This document shows, piece by piece, positions 26,140 to 36,331 of a DNA stretch of 64,000 bases (position 1 is its first letter; every line of letters starts with the position of its first letter). The DNA is from JABFRG01 sp046351415 (GTDB lineage: Bacteria > Myxococcota_A > Polyangia > Polyangiales > Polyangiaceae), in the NCBI GenBank assembly GCA_046351415.1, contig JAXLYO010000007.1, positions 124,001 to 188,000 of the forward strand. The letters are read 5' to 3'. A program made the translations under genes and the position numbers. The notes beneath the pieces are model-generated. The model worked only from the letters and a program-made list of their open reading frames with translations, was not told where the DNA came from and did not search any database.

Positions 26140-28782
26140 ATGACGACTCCCGTTCAGCCGCCTACGCCCCCCGGTTCCCCCAGCGCCAAAGTGCCCATCT
26201 CGATTCAAGACGAGATGCGTACGTCGTACCTCGACTACGCGATGAGCGTCATCATCGGACGCGCGATTCCCGACGTGCGCGACGGCCTGAAGCCGGTGCA
26301 CCGCCGCATCCTCTACTCTGCTTACGAGCAAGGCATGACGCCGACGGCGGCGCATCGCAAGAGTGCGAAGATCGTCGGCGACGTGCTCGCGCAATACCAC
26401 CCGCACGGTGACAGCTCGGTCTACGACGCGATGGTTCGCCTAGCGCAGACCTTCTCGATGCGCTACCCGCTCATCGACGGCCAGGGCAACTTCGGCAGCG
26501 TCGATGGCGACCCCGCTGCAGCGTACCGCTACACGGAAGCGCGGCTCTCGAAGGTCGCCATGGAGCTTCTCGTCGACATCGAGAAGGAATGCGTCGACTT
26601 CGCACCCAACTTCGACGACTCGAAAGACGAACCTCGCGTGCTTCCGGCGCGCATTCCGAATCTGCTGGTCAATGGCTCCGGCGGTATCGCCGTCGGCATG
26701 GCGACGAACATCCCGCCGCACAATCTCGGCGAAGTCGTCGACGCGACCATCTACCTCATTCGCAACAAGGAGTGCCCCGTCGACGACTTGATGCGCATCG
26801 TCCAAGGCCCCGACTTCCCGACGGGCGGTCTCATCTACGGTCGCCAAGGCATCGAGCAAGCGCAGCGCACGGGGCGCGGTTCCATTCTCATGCGTTCGCG
26901 CATCCTCGTGGAGCCGCTGCCCGGCAAGGGCGACCGCGAGCAGCTCGTCGTCACGGAGATCCCCTATCAGGTCAACAAGTCCCGCGTTCAGGCGAAGATC
27001 GACGAGCTTCGCCGCGACAAGAAGATCGACGGTATCGTGGAAGGTCGCGATGGCGTTCGCGACGAGAGCGACAAGGAAGGCATTCGCCTCGTCATCGAGC
27101 TGAAGAAGGACGCGAACCCGCAGGTCGTCATCAATCAGCTCTTCCGATTGACCGAGCTGCAGACTTCGTTCGGCTACATCAACCTCGCCATCCACCGTGG
27201 TCGCCCGGCGATTCTCAACCTCAAAGAGACGCTCGCCGCCTTCGTGGAGCACCGTCGCGACGTCGTGACGCGCCGCACCCGCTACGACTTGCGCCAAGCA
27301 GAAGCCCAGCGCGAAATCGTCGAGGGCTTGGGCATGGCCACGACCGAGGTCGACCTCGTCGTGAAGACGATTCGCGAGTCGCGCGACACCGAATCCGCGC
27401 GCGAAGCGTTGATGAAGCTCCCGCTGAAGGGCCTCGAAGCGTTCGTGACGCGCGCAGGCCGACCTGCCGAAGAGATCGCGGCCGCCAAGGCTCGCGGCGA
27501 CTACTTCCTCTCCGAGCGCCAGGCGAAAGCCATCCTCGAGATGCGTCTGTCGCGTCTCACGGGCCTCGAACAAGAGAAGCTCGCCGCAGAGTACGGAAGC
27601 CTCTGCGACGAGATCGCGCGCCTTCGCTCCATCCTCGCGAGCGAAAAGGTGCTCCTCGACGTCATCGTCATGGAGCTCGAAGAGATTCGCTCCAAGTACG
27701 GTGACGCGCGCCGCACGGAAATCGTCGCCAACGAAGCCGAGATCAACGACGAAGACCTCATCAAAGAAGAGGACATGGTCGTCACCATCTCGCACGCTGG
27801 CTACATCAAGCGAACGAGCCCGACCGAGTATCGCGCTCAGCGCCGCGGCGGAAAGGGCACCGTGGGCATGGAAGCCCGCGAGGAAGACTGGGTCACGCAG
27901 CTCTTCGCCGCTTCGACGCATGCGTACGTGTTCTTCTTCTCGAACAAGGGCAAGGTCTACGTCAAGAAGGTCTACCAGATCCCTCTGGCCGCTCGGAATG
28001 CCAAGGGGCGCGCCATCGTCAACTTCGTCGGCATGGAAGAGGGCGAGCGCGTCGCCGCCATCGTCGAGGTCCCGAAGATCGAAGAGGGCAAGTTCTTGGT
28101 CACCGTCACGAAGGGCGGGCAAATCAAGAAGACGGACCTCACCGAGTACGAGAACTTCCGCGAGAAGGGCATCATCGGCGTGAAAATCGAAGGCGACGAC
28201 CAGCTCCTCTCGGCTGTTCTCACCGACGGCACGCGTGAGTTCCTCATTGCGACGAAGCAGGGCCAGTCCATTCGCTTCCCCGAAGAGCAAGTTCGTCCGA
28301 CAGGGCGAGCAACGATGGGCGTCAAAGCCATCGAGCTCGACGGCGACGATCAGGTCGTGGGTGTCGCCTCGACCGAAGAAACGCGGCATTACGTGCTCGC
28401 GGTCTGCGAGAAGGGCTACGGCAAGCGCACGCACTTGGACGAGTTCCGTCTGCAGAATCGCGGTGGCAAGGGTATCATCCTCATCGACGCGAGTGACCGC
28501 AACGGTCCGGTCGTCGACATTCGCCTCGTGAAGGACGGCGACGAGCTCATGCTCATCACCGATCGCGGACAGACGATTCGCACGGGAACGCAAGAGATCC
28601 GCGAGACGGGTCGCAATGCGCAGGGCGTCAAGGTCATGAGCGTCGTCGGCGACGAACGCATCGTGGCGCTCGAACGACTCGCCGAGACATCGGCCTTCGA
28701 GGGCACGCCGAACTCCCTCCCGCCCGAAGGCGCGACGGCAAGCGAGCCCCCCGAAGGTACGCCCCCCACGGACGTCAACTGA
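26140..28782 (+). CDS. gyrA: DNA gyrase subunit A
   Basis: The 880-aa cleavage subunit of gyrase. The catalytic Tyr131 lies in AAAYRYTEARLS. The quinolone-determining region HGDSSVYDAMVR has Ser92 and Asp96, the wild-type state at the positions equal to E. coli 83 and 87. The GyrA box QRRGGKG, which marks true gyrase, precedes a six-bladed C-terminal domain, and the tail is Pro/Glu-rich. GyrA with GyrB introduces negative supercoils. The GH20 gene follows after only six bases, so read-through is likely. Confidence 0.97.
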   Translation: MTTPVQPPTPPGSPSAKVPISIQDEMRTSYLDYAMSVIIGRAIPDVRDGLKPVHRRILYSAYEQGMTPTAAHRKSAKIVGDVLAQYHPHGDSSVYDAMVRLAQTFSMRYPLIDGQGNFGSVDGDPAAAYRYTEARLSKVAMELLVDIEKECVDFAPNFDDSKDEPRVLPARIPNLLVNGSGGIAVGMATNIPPHNLGEVVDATIYLIRNKECPVDDLMRIVQGPDFPTGGLIYGRQGIEQAQRTGRGSILMRSRILVEPLPGKGDREQLVVTEIPYQVNKSRVQAKIDELRRDKKIDGIVEGRDGVRDESDKEGIRLVIELKKDANPQVVINQLFRLTELQTSFGYINLAIHRGRPAILNLKETLAAFVEHRRDVVTRRTRYDLRQAEAQREIVEGLGMATTEVDLVVKTIRESRDTESAREALMKLPLKGLEAFVTRAGRPAEEIAAAKARGDYFLSERQAKAILEMRLSRLTGLEQEKLAAEYGSLCDEIARLRSILASEKVLLDVIVMELEEIRSKYGDARRTEIVANEAEINDEDLIKEEDMVVTISHAGYIKRTSPTEYRAQRRGGKGTVGMEAREEDWVTQLFAASTHAYVFFFSNKGKVYVKKVYQIPLAARNAKGRAIVNFVGMEEGERVAAIVEVPKIEEGKFLVTVTKGGQIKKTDLTEYENFREKGIIGVKIEGDDQLLSAVLTDGTREFLIATKQGQSIRFPEEQVRPTGRATMGVKAIELDGDDQVVGVASTEETRHYVLAVCEKGYGKRTHLDEFRLQNRGGKGIILIDASDRNGPVVDIRLVKDGDELMLITDRGQTIRTGTQEIRETGRNAQGVKVMSVVGDERIVALERLAETSAFEGTPNSLPPEGATASEPPEGTPPTDVN

Positions 28783-28788
28783 CGCAAG

Positions 28789-31002
28789 ATGGCCCGCGTG
28801 TTCACGCGCGCACGCAGCTACGCCACGGGGCCACTCGTGGTCGCTGCGTTCGCCGCGCTCGCGGCATGTCATGATCCTTTCGGCCTGCGCAAAGGGCAAG
28901 TTGCCCCGCCACCACCGCCGAGCGCCCCCGTCACCTATTTGGCGCCATCGCATAGGTCGTGCGGGGTCATCCCTGCACCGCGCGAATGCCAAGCTTTTGG
29001 CAGCCTCCCGATAAAGTTCACGCCTCGCACGAACTATCCGTGGGCACACATGCCTTCGTGGGAGCGCGAACGGTACGAGCTCGTACTCGGCCGCGACGGG
29101 GTCACCATCAGCGCGGGCTCGGCGGAAGGCGCATTTCGAGCCGAGGCGACCCTTCGCCAGCTGGCCATGCCCTTCGGGAACCAAGAAGCGCCCGAGGTGA
29201 CGATCAACGACTCACCTCGATTTGCATGGCGCGGATTGATGCTCGACGTCGCGCGACACTTCCTTCCGGCGAGCGTGATCGAAGCGGTCATCGATCGCAT
29301 GGCCCTCTACAAGCTGAACGTGCTGCACCTGCACCTCTCGGACGATCAAGGTTTTCGCGTCGAGCTCACGAAGCATCCCGAGCTCACTCAGGTGGGGGCT
29401 TTTCGAAACGAGGGCGGCAAGACGTACGGCGGCTTCTACACGAAGGCCGACATCCAGCGCATCGTCGGCTACGCGCGCGACAAGTTCGTCACCATCCTTC
29501 CCGAGATCGACTTGCCCGGTCACACGCGCGCCATCCTGGCGGCGCATCCGGAGCTTTCGTGCACGATGAAGAAGCAGGAGGTCCCTTCCACCTTCGGCAT
29601 CTTCGACGATGTCCTCTGCGCAGGGAACGACGCGACGCTGGCACTCGTGAGCGATGTCATCGCCGAAGTCGCCTCCCTCTTCCCGGGGCCCTATCTCCAT
29701 GTGGGCGGCGACGAAGTCCCCGTGACGCGATGGTCCGAATGTCCGAAGTGCCGCGCGCGCATGGCCAAGGAGGGGCTCGCGAACGTACACGAACTTCAGC
29801 CGTGGTTCTCTCGGGAAGTCACGAAGATGGTGCGCGCGCAGGGAAAGAAGCCCATCGGGTGGGACGAGATGGCCGAGTCGAGCCTCGACCCGCACACGAC
29901 CATCATGGCCTGGCGAGGCCTCGACAAGGCAGCAGCGGCGGTCGCGATGGGACACTCGGTCGTGCTCGCGCCGCATCAGTTTGCATATCTGAATGCGCCG
30001 CAGCCGGGGCAACCCTTGCGAGACTTCGACGAACCCCTGGCACTCGAGAAGGTCCTCCGCTTCGACCCTAGCAGCCTGGCGAACGGTGCGAGTGCGCGCC
30101 TCGTCCTCGGTGGCGAGGCTGCGCTCTGGACCGAGCACGCGCGCGACCTGCCGGAGATCGACGAGCAACTTTTCCCGCGTTTGCCTGCGCTCGCAGAGCG
30201 GTTTTGGTCCGAACGAAAGACCTCTTCGCAGGCGTCTAGCGATGCGGAATTCATTGCGCGCCTTCGCGCTCAGCTTCCTTCGCTTGCGCGCCTCGGAATG
30301 GGCTTCTACGTGGAGCCTCCCCGCGGTCTCGAAGAGCGCACGGTATTTTTGAGCCGCGCAGAGGCCGTTATCACGTTGGCGCCGGTGTACGACGCGAGTA
30401 TCGAGGTGCGCCTCGACGACGGCGCTCCGTTCACGTACACGCACCCCATCGTCATGGAGCGCACGACGCGCATCAGCGCGGTCACCGTCCTCCGCAGCGG
30501 CAGAAGGAGCCGTCCGAGTATGGGCACGTTCGTCCGCGAAGCGTTGCGCCCTGCCCGCTCGCTCCCGCCCTCGGCGCGAAGTGAGGCCCCCGTCGCGCTT
30601 TCGTTTTACGAAGGGGCCTTCGAGCGGGTTCCCGATTTCACCCGTCTGGAACCAACCCGTCGCGCTGCGAGCCTTGGGTTCGACCTCTCCCAGGCGCCTC
30701 GCTCGAACGACTATGCCCTTTCGGCAACCTCCACCTTCGTAGCGCCGATGGATGGCGTATACACGTTTTTCGTCAAAAGTGACGACGGCGCAATCTTTTC
30801 CGTCGATGGAGAGCGCGTGGTGGACAACGATGGAAGACACGCTCCCCGGGAACGGCGCGGACAGGTTGCACTCGCGAAGGGAGCTCACACGCTTCTCCTC
30901 GGCTACTTCCAAGCCAAAGGAGGAGCTTCGCTCGACATCGAGGTGGTTGGCCCTGGCCTCACTCGCAGGCCCTTGCGCGGCCCAGCGCTCCTCGCCCCCT
31001 GA
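28789..31002 (+). CDS. GH20 beta-N-acetylhexosaminidase lipoprotein with PA14 domain
   Basis: A 737-aa predicted lipoprotein (signal peptide with lipobox LAAC around residue 28). A GH20 N-terminal domain (about 60-150) is followed by the catalytic TIM barrel, which holds the Asp-Glu pair in LHVGGDEVP and the SDDQGFRVE substrate loop. A linker leads to a C-terminal PA14 domain (about 600-737, VYTFFVKSDDGAIFSVDGE), a carbohydrate-binding module. It should remove terminal GlcNAc/GalNAc from chitin fragments, glycoproteins or cell-wall material at the cell surface. It lies six bases behind gyrA, which looks accidental. Confidence 0.92.
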   Translation: MARVFTRARSYATGPLVVAAFAALAACHDPFGLRKGQVAPPPPPSAPVTYLAPSHRSCGVIPAPRECQAFGSLPIKFTPRTNYPWAHMPSWERERYELVLGRDGVTISAGSAEGAFRAEATLRQLAMPFGNQEAPEVTINDSPRFAWRGLMLDVARHFLPASVIEAVIDRMALYKLNVLHLHLSDDQGFRVELTKHPELTQVGAFRNEGGKTYGGFYTKADIQRIVGYARDKFVTILPEIDLPGHTRAILAAHPELSCTMKKQEVPSTFGIFDDVLCAGNDATLALVSDVIAEVASLFPGPYLHVGGDEVPVTRWSECPKCRARMAKEGLANVHELQPWFSREVTKMVRAQGKKPIGWDEMAESSLDPHTTIMAWRGLDKAAAAVAMGHSVVLAPHQFAYLNAPQPGQPLRDFDEPLALEKVLRFDPSSLANGASARLVLGGEAALWTEHARDLPEIDEQLFPRLPALAERFWSERKTSSQASSDAEFIARLRAQLPSLARLGMGFYVEPPRGLEERTVFLSRAEAVITLAPVYDASIEVRLDDGAPFTYTHPIVMERTTRISAVTVLRSGRRSRPSMGTFVREALRPARSLPPSARSEAPVALSFYEGAFERVPDFTRLEPTRRAASLGFDLSQAPRSNDYALSATSTFVAPMDGVYTFFVKSDDGAIFSVDGERVVDNDGRHAPRERRGQVALAKGAHTLLLGYFQAKGGASLDIEVVGPGLTRRPLRGPALLAP

Positions 31003-31155
31003 GCTCCCTGGATCACGGGGGGACCAGTCGCAGTATCCATGTTGCCGCACACAGCTTGTGGTGGGCGACGCCAATCGGGGAATTTTTCGACAAAAGCGTA
31101 CGTCGAAATCGTGGCATTCATGGGCACGACCGTTGCACACTGTCAGGCAACCTCC

Positions 31156-32754
31156 ATGAACTCGACCAAGCTGTTCCGTGCCCTCGCCCTCCTTCTCGCT
31201 ACATCCGCAGCCACGGGAGCCGTCGGCTGTGCCTCCGACAGCGGCGAAGGCGACGACGAAGACCTCACAAGCCAGAGCGCTCTTTCTCGGTCGCTCAAGT
31301 TCCAAGGCAAGGTCTACGTTCGCAAGGACGCAACCGACAGCGAGATTCAAAGCGCGGTGCTCACGCAGACGCAGAGCGCGTTTGGGCCGCTGCGCACCTC
31401 CGACATCGCCGTGAACAACCGTGAGCTGAAGCCACTCGGTGCGGCGCTCGAGTCGTTCAAGGCCACGTTCCAGAAGCGCGTCGTCAAGGTCATCGACACC
31501 GCGCTTCCGGCGGACCCCGGAACGGAGATGACCGAGGTCATCTACACGTACACGGACAACGCCGTGGTCGCAAAGTCGTACGCGCGCAAGTCGAAGGTCG
31601 CTCTCGCCGTGCTCAACCCGAGCTACCGCTCGCAGCTTCAACGCATCCTCAAGGAGTGCACGACCAACGACGAGGAAGCCCGCGAGTTCTTGAGCAGCGC
31701 CTGGTACATCTTCCAGCCGAACCTCTCTACGTGCAAGACCGCCATGGCGACGGAAACCAAGGCCATCGCCGCAGACCGTCTCAAGCTGACGGACACACAA
31801 ACGCAGGTCACGAAGTCAGACGTCAATCGTCTCTACGTCCCCATCACTGCCGCGCTCGGCCCTGACAAGACGAACAAGGGCAACAGCTACCCCGACTATC
31901 ACCGGCTCTATGCGGGTGGCGTCGAGCCAGGCAAGCTCGTCATCAGCCTCGTCTATGGCATGATCGATCACAGTCACACCGGCGGCCCGGAGGACGACTA
32001 CGCGTACTCGCAGTACATGCAAAACTTGTCGGAGATTCTCAAAGAGAACCCGAACTTCAAGCTGACGGGGGCCTCCCCAGCCACCGACGTCACGAAGATC
32101 ACCTTGGCGAGTGGTCGCTCGATTCCGATCACGATGAAGGACCTCGTGGCCAGCGGCAACGGCATCATGCCGGGTGGGGTCTCCGGCGCCGACGCGGCCG
32201 AAGCCAAGAAGCTCCTCGGGCAGCTCGTCTACAAGCGCTTTTTGACCTACGAAATGCCGGTCAAGGTGCGCATCGGCAATGATTCGGAGAAGGCCGTCAC
32301 CATCAAGATCCTCGGTTATTACGGCGCCGAGAGCGACAGCGCGCCGCACAAGACGGCGATCAAGAACAGCGACGTGTTCGTCTACAACGGCCACTCGAGC
32401 ATCGGCTACGGTCCCCTCGACCCGAGCCGCTTCTCGGCAAGCGACTTCCCGAAGACCTACCAGATCATGTTCGTCGACAGCTGCGTCTCGTACAACTACT
32501 ACGAGAAGGACTACGTCCCCCTCAAGGAGGGCGGCACGCTGAACCTCGATCTCATCACGAACGGCATTGAAGCTCCCGCATACCGAAGCGGCGAAGCTCT
32601 CGGCAAGTTCGTCGCGAAGCTCATCAACGGCAAGCAAGCCAGCTACCTCGAGCTACTCGGCGCAGCCTCGGCGACCGACTCGCTCCGCGTCGTCGACGGC
32701 GAGCTCGACAACAAGTACACGCCGACCGCCTACCCGATCACGGTCCGCAAGTAG
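31156..32754 (+). CDS. Lipoprotein with caspase/gingipain-like H/C pair
   Basis: A 532-aa lipoprotein of unrecognised family. The ATG at 31156 is preferred over an open upstream frame because it starts a clean signal peptide with lipobox AVGC. The mature N-terminus is acidic. Near the C-terminus a hydrophobic strand leads to VYNGHSSIG (H413), and 30 residues on another strand leads to IMFVDSCVSYNYY (C443). Two hydrophobic strands each ending in a His or Cys is the layout of clan CD peptidases (gingipain, caspase), though here the His is followed by Ser, not Gly. Proteolytic activity is a hypothesis. Confidence 0.75.
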   Translation: MNSTKLFRALALLLATSAATGAVGCASDSGEGDDEDLTSQSALSRSLKFQGKVYVRKDATDSEIQSAVLTQTQSAFGPLRTSDIAVNNRELKPLGAALESFKATFQKRVVKVIDTALPADPGTEMTEVIYTYTDNAVVAKSYARKSKVALAVLNPSYRSQLQRILKECTTNDEEAREFLSSAWYIFQPNLSTCKTAMATETKAIAADRLKLTDTQTQVTKSDVNRLYVPITAALGPDKTNKGNSYPDYHRLYAGGVEPGKLVISLVYGMIDHSHTGGPEDDYAYSQYMQNLSEILKENPNFKLTGASPATDVTKITLASGRSIPITMKDLVASGNGIMPGGVSGADAAEAKKLLGQLVYKRFLTYEMPVKVRIGNDSEKAVTIKILGYYGAESDSAPHKTAIKNSDVFVYNGHSSIGYGPLDPSRFSASDFPKTYQIMFVDSCVSYNYYEKDYVPLKEGGTLNLDLITNGIEAPAYRSGEALGKFVAKLINGKQASYLELLGAASATDSLRVVDGELDNKYTPTAYPITVRK

Positions 32755-32813
32755 CGATCCAGGATGCCCAGCTTTTCGGGTTAGATCACTAGATCAATAC
32801 GCTAGACGAGCGG

Positions 32814-34169
32814 CTAGGGCCATGGAGCGAGTTGGATGCGTTCGATGCCGGCCGTGTTGGCGTCGACGAGGTAGTGCACTAAGATCTCGCTATTAGAAAC
32901 ATGGAGAGGCGCGATCACTTTGCGATTTGGTCCGACGTCGACGATCTGCATTGCACCGTCGGCGCCGCGAACGATCACAATGAACTCGAGAAGACCGGCG
33001 AATGCGTAAAGACCGTCAAACGCGATTGCCTCGACGACGCGGGCTAGGGTACCGGATACGTCCTTGATGCGGCGAGCCGATGTCCGAATCGCTTCAAGAT
33101 CCGAAGAGTAGGGAGCCGTCCACGCTTCCACCTTCGGCTGCGGCCAGAAGTCGCTTGAATTCCCGGATGCTTCAAGCCAGAAGAGTGACGTGCCATCGCT
33201 GCGCAGGTGGGTAACGTGCGCGTCTGGTCGCGATAGCGCGAGACGCGCCTGACCGTCAGCGTCGGCGCGATACCATTGCATCCAGTTTGCGGTTCCATAC
33301 TCGCTCATCGCAAATACGTCGTTGCCTTCGACCATCCCCAGAATCAATGGACTCACGCCAGGCGGGGTGGATACTGTAACGGCCTGGTTCGAGCCGAAGG
33401 GCATCCGAAACACTTTGCCAGCCGAAGAATTGCGCGTCGCGAGAAGGCTAGGGGTCGCCCGACCGTGGTTGCCATCTTCAGCGTGCGGCTTAGCGCTAAT
33501 TTTCTGCATCGACAGGTCGACGCCCATCGCGATCGCTGTCGTACTGTTGCGAGAAAAGATTAGTCCTGTTTGACCCGTGCTGGGAACGAGCTGTCCTAAG
33601 CACAACCCATCGGGTGCGATGCTCGTTCCATCCCACGCAGCAACGATGTCGGCGTTCGCGGGAGGATCTAGGTCGAGTATCACACTTCGGAGACAGGGGC
33701 CGTACTTCGTGCTGGTCTCCCGCTCCCATTCGAGAATGAGTTGCCTCTTCCCGAGCGCCCGCCCCAGAAACGAAGAGCGGAACGGATTGGGCCTAGGAAT
33801 AGCCGGCCCCATTCGCTCGAGTTCCTGACATCCCGCCCGTCCATTGGTGCACGGGATCCACTTCGGGTTTGGGATGCGTGCATGCACGTCGTCGGGCGCC
33901 AGAACGGTGCATCCCGGCCCCTCGGTCGGAACGACCTTCCAGCCGAATTCCGGGTTGCATGCTCCGATTTTTCCAGAGTCGGATTCGGCAACGACACCAT
34001 CTGTGCCCGCGTCTGCGGGAGTCACAGAAGTATCACCACCCGACGCGTCAAGGCCCATTTGAGCGTCAGGGAGGCCAGCCGGATTCGGAGTCGTACCGCA
34101 ATGCAGGCATGCTGCCGACCCCGAGAGTCCGAGCCCAACGAGCCCAGCCGCCCACCGCCGCTTCTTCAC
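32814..34169 (-). CDS. Large lipoprotein of unknown function
   Basis: A 451-aa protein with a lipoprotein signal peptide (MKKRRWAAGLVGLGLSG, lipobox near SAAC) followed by an acidic, Asp/Ser/Thr/Gly-rich linker (about 35-75). The rest is beta-rich with repeats of the style LFWLEASG and GLYAFAGLLEF, consistent with a beta-propeller-like fold. It starts directly behind the stop of the IS-split protease gene on the same strand, so the two were probably one operon. By eye the local sequence is less GC-rich than in flanking core genes. No known domain is recognised. Confidence 0.75.
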   Translation of the reverse strand: MKKRRWAAGLVGLGLSGSAACLHCGTTPNPAGLPDAQMGLDASGGDTSVTPADAGTDGVVAESDSGKIGACNPEFGWKVVPTEGPGCTVLAPDDVHARIPNPKWIPCTNGRAGCQELERMGPAIPRPNPFRSSFLGRALGKRQLILEWERETSTKYGPCLRSVILDLDPPANADIVAAWDGTSIAPDGLCLGQLVPSTGQTGLIFSRNSTTAIAMGVDLSMQKISAKPHAEDGNHGRATPSLLATRNSSAGKVFRMPFGSNQAVTVSTPPGVSPLILGMVEGNDVFAMSEYGTANWMQWYRADADGQARLALSRPDAHVTHLRSDGTSLFWLEASGNSSDFWPQPKVEAWTAPYSSDLEAIRTSARRIKDVSGTLARVVEAIAFDGLYAFAGLLEFIVIVRGADGAMQIVDVGPNRKVIAPLHVSNSEILVHYLVDANTAGIERIQLAPWP

Positions 34170-36283
34170 CTAGAAGCCTCCAGCCAAACTCTGCATCAGC
34201 GTCGGGATATCGTCGAGATTGTCCCAAGACCGAGTCACCGTCTTTAGTGGTGGTTTTCCGACGGCTGGCGTTTGTGTTGCGACGTAGGCGAAGCCTTCCC
34301 CGTTCACCATCACGCTAGAGACCACGGTATGGTTTCCGATTACGAAGCCATTCTCAGGCAAGCCCAAGTGATTGAGGAGAAAGACCAGGGCATGACCATT
34401 GCTTTGGCGGCGAATGGTCATGATGCCCCCCTGGACGCCGTCTGGCTCGACCGTCAGTCGGTAGGTGCCGGCGGCGACAGGCACTTCCCAAAGGACGGTG
34501 GTGTCCTGATCAGCCTCATAGCGGGTAAAGCGCAGCTTGTTGTCCGCGATGACCATTCCCACCGCAGCTCGCTCCGCCACGAGCGGAAACAGCACACTCG
34601 GCATGATTTCAGCGCTGATATCCCGGTACCAGTTCACCTGCCAAGGCCCGTACCATTGACGCTCGCGGGTGGAGATGTACTTGTACGTCCCCATATCGTT
34701 GATGCTCCAGAGACGCTTGTGAACATCGTCGAGCGCGACAGCTCCGAGCGCACCAGGCATCGCTCCGCCGGAAGGTACACTTTCGAGCTTCCAGAAGCCT
34801 TCGTCGTCGTCCCACTTCATCTCTGAGAGGACATCGCCATCTTCCTTTGCGACCTCGAGCGCGGGAAGGTCGTACTGAGCGCCGAAACCAGAGACCAAAA
34901 CGCTCGTCGCGGTCCCAGCGCCTAGGCGCGCCCTCAAGCTACCGGAGTAGTGGTCGGTGACGTCCGTGTGCTGAGTCTTGTCCAGCGCGAATACTCGAAC
35001 CCCACCGCCACTCTGTGGCACGGAAAGCACCCACGTACGAATGTCGGAGACGAGCCGATAGCCGTCGTCGTACCAAGGAGCGCGGCGATACGGCACGAGG
35101 TCCGCGGGTAGAAACCCTAGGTCGATGGAGGAGTATTCGATCTCGTAAGGCTCACGAAAGCTCGAGACTATGCCGTATAGGTAGCTACTCGTTCGGTTGG
35201 CCGCTGTGGAGAGCGGAAACGTCGATGGTGGCTGGACGAATGGCCCCTTCGCAAAGGACCAAAATGCGGCGCTGAATAGCGCTGCCTCCGGGTTCTTGCC
35301 AAACGTGGCCAGATCCTGCTGAGTGTCCCACCGCGAGGTTCGTCGGGCTGACGTTCTGGGTTGGGCCCGGTACTCAACCGTAGAGAAGGTTGTATCGAAA
35401 GAAAGAAGGGCGGGGTCAGAGACAGATTCGCCCTCGACGTCGGTTTCGTGAATGCGCGTCCAACCTCCCGAATGGAACGTGTAGTCGCTGACACCAGCGA
35501 ATGTCGAGTCTGCAGCAATCGTACAACCCGCGTTGATATCGCACCAACGCTTCTTCTCAAGCAGCGACAGATCAGATGGTGCTTGGCAGAGGCACACGCT
35601 CGGATACACATGCCCCTGATGCGCTCCTCCGCCGAACTGCGGCGCGCGATATCCGTCGAAGGCAATGTTAGCGCCGCGAACTTGCACCTTGCACTGACCG
35701 CCCGTGCTTGAGACCCACGTTGGCGTGCCGTAGTCGTCTCGATACAGGGGACAGGTTACGGCAGTCCCAAGACGCACCGTCTCGGCGCTTTGGGTAAGGT
35801 GGGCAACAGGGTTGTCTTCGCAATTGTTGCCGGGATAGTGCTGCCGGAAATCAAGCGAATAGCTCGTTTCGCCAGGCTGCGGGACGCGGCCTGCCGTCGG
35901 ATTCGACGGGTCGTAGAGCTTACGTTCTGAATCCAGATTCGAGTTGTCCTGAAAGTAATTTGCGTTCGTCACACAGTTGTCGCGAAAGTTCGGGACTCCA
36001 TCTTGATCGGCGTCCTCGAGAAGCTCGCGCATCCACTGTTCGAGCATAGGTCCCCGTGCGGCGTCTACCATGAGAGGGCTATTGGCTGTATTGAGAGCGG
36101 GATCCCCACTGCTAACTACGCTGAGCGCAAAAGGTTCGTTGGCGTTGTTCGTTGGAAACGAAATTCCGCTCAAAGCTGACGTAGTAAAGAGAGCGCCGCC
36201 TGAGTCGCCCTGCCTGAGTGCCCCATCCGTCGGACTCACTGGGACCGTCACGACATATCTTGGAGCGCCGCCGGCCTGAGCTG
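34170..36283 (-). pseudogene. Trypsin-like protease, C-terminal part cut off by an IS element
   Basis: This is the 3' part of one serine-protease gene that starts at 38411. From the insertion point it reads AQAGGAPRYVVTVPVSPTDG, then the catalytic Ser motif RQGDSGGALF. A thrombospondin-type-3-like calcium repeat (DADQDGVPNFRDNC) follows, then about 600 residues of beta-rich sequence. The frame continues upstream to 36665, but that extension is IS DNA read out of frame. Without its signal peptide and catalytic His/Asp this part cannot give an active protease. Removing 36276-37631 (1356 bases, divisible by three) rejoins it in frame with the 5' part to a 961-aa protein. Confidence 0.85.
36276..36283. 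repeat. Target-site duplication, left copy
   Basis: CTGAGCTG directly outside the left IS end. The identical octamer lies at 37632-37639. Eight bases fits the IS256 family. Confidence 0.85.
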
Positions 36284-36306
36284 GGTCAAGTCCCTTGCTG
36301 TGTGTA
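36284..36306 (+). repeat. IS terminal inverted repeat, left end
   Basis: GGT-N5-CCCT-N5-TGTGTA read inward, matching the right end in spacing and all three blocks. Confidence 0.8.
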
Positions 36307-36331
36307 AATTCGGTCGCTCCGGGTACGTGTA

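Noticed and set aside
26377..26440. Possible quinolone-resistance change in gyrA
   Set aside because: Ser92 and Asp96 are the wild-type residues at the key positions.
26440..29184. A 914-codon open frame antisense to gyrA, and similar long antisense frames at 29212-31800, 39059-40250, 58369-60105 and 61435-63441
   Set aside because: They lie opposite genes with clear family motifs and have Arg/Ala-rich, low-complexity translations. Long antisense frames are normal in GC-rich DNA.
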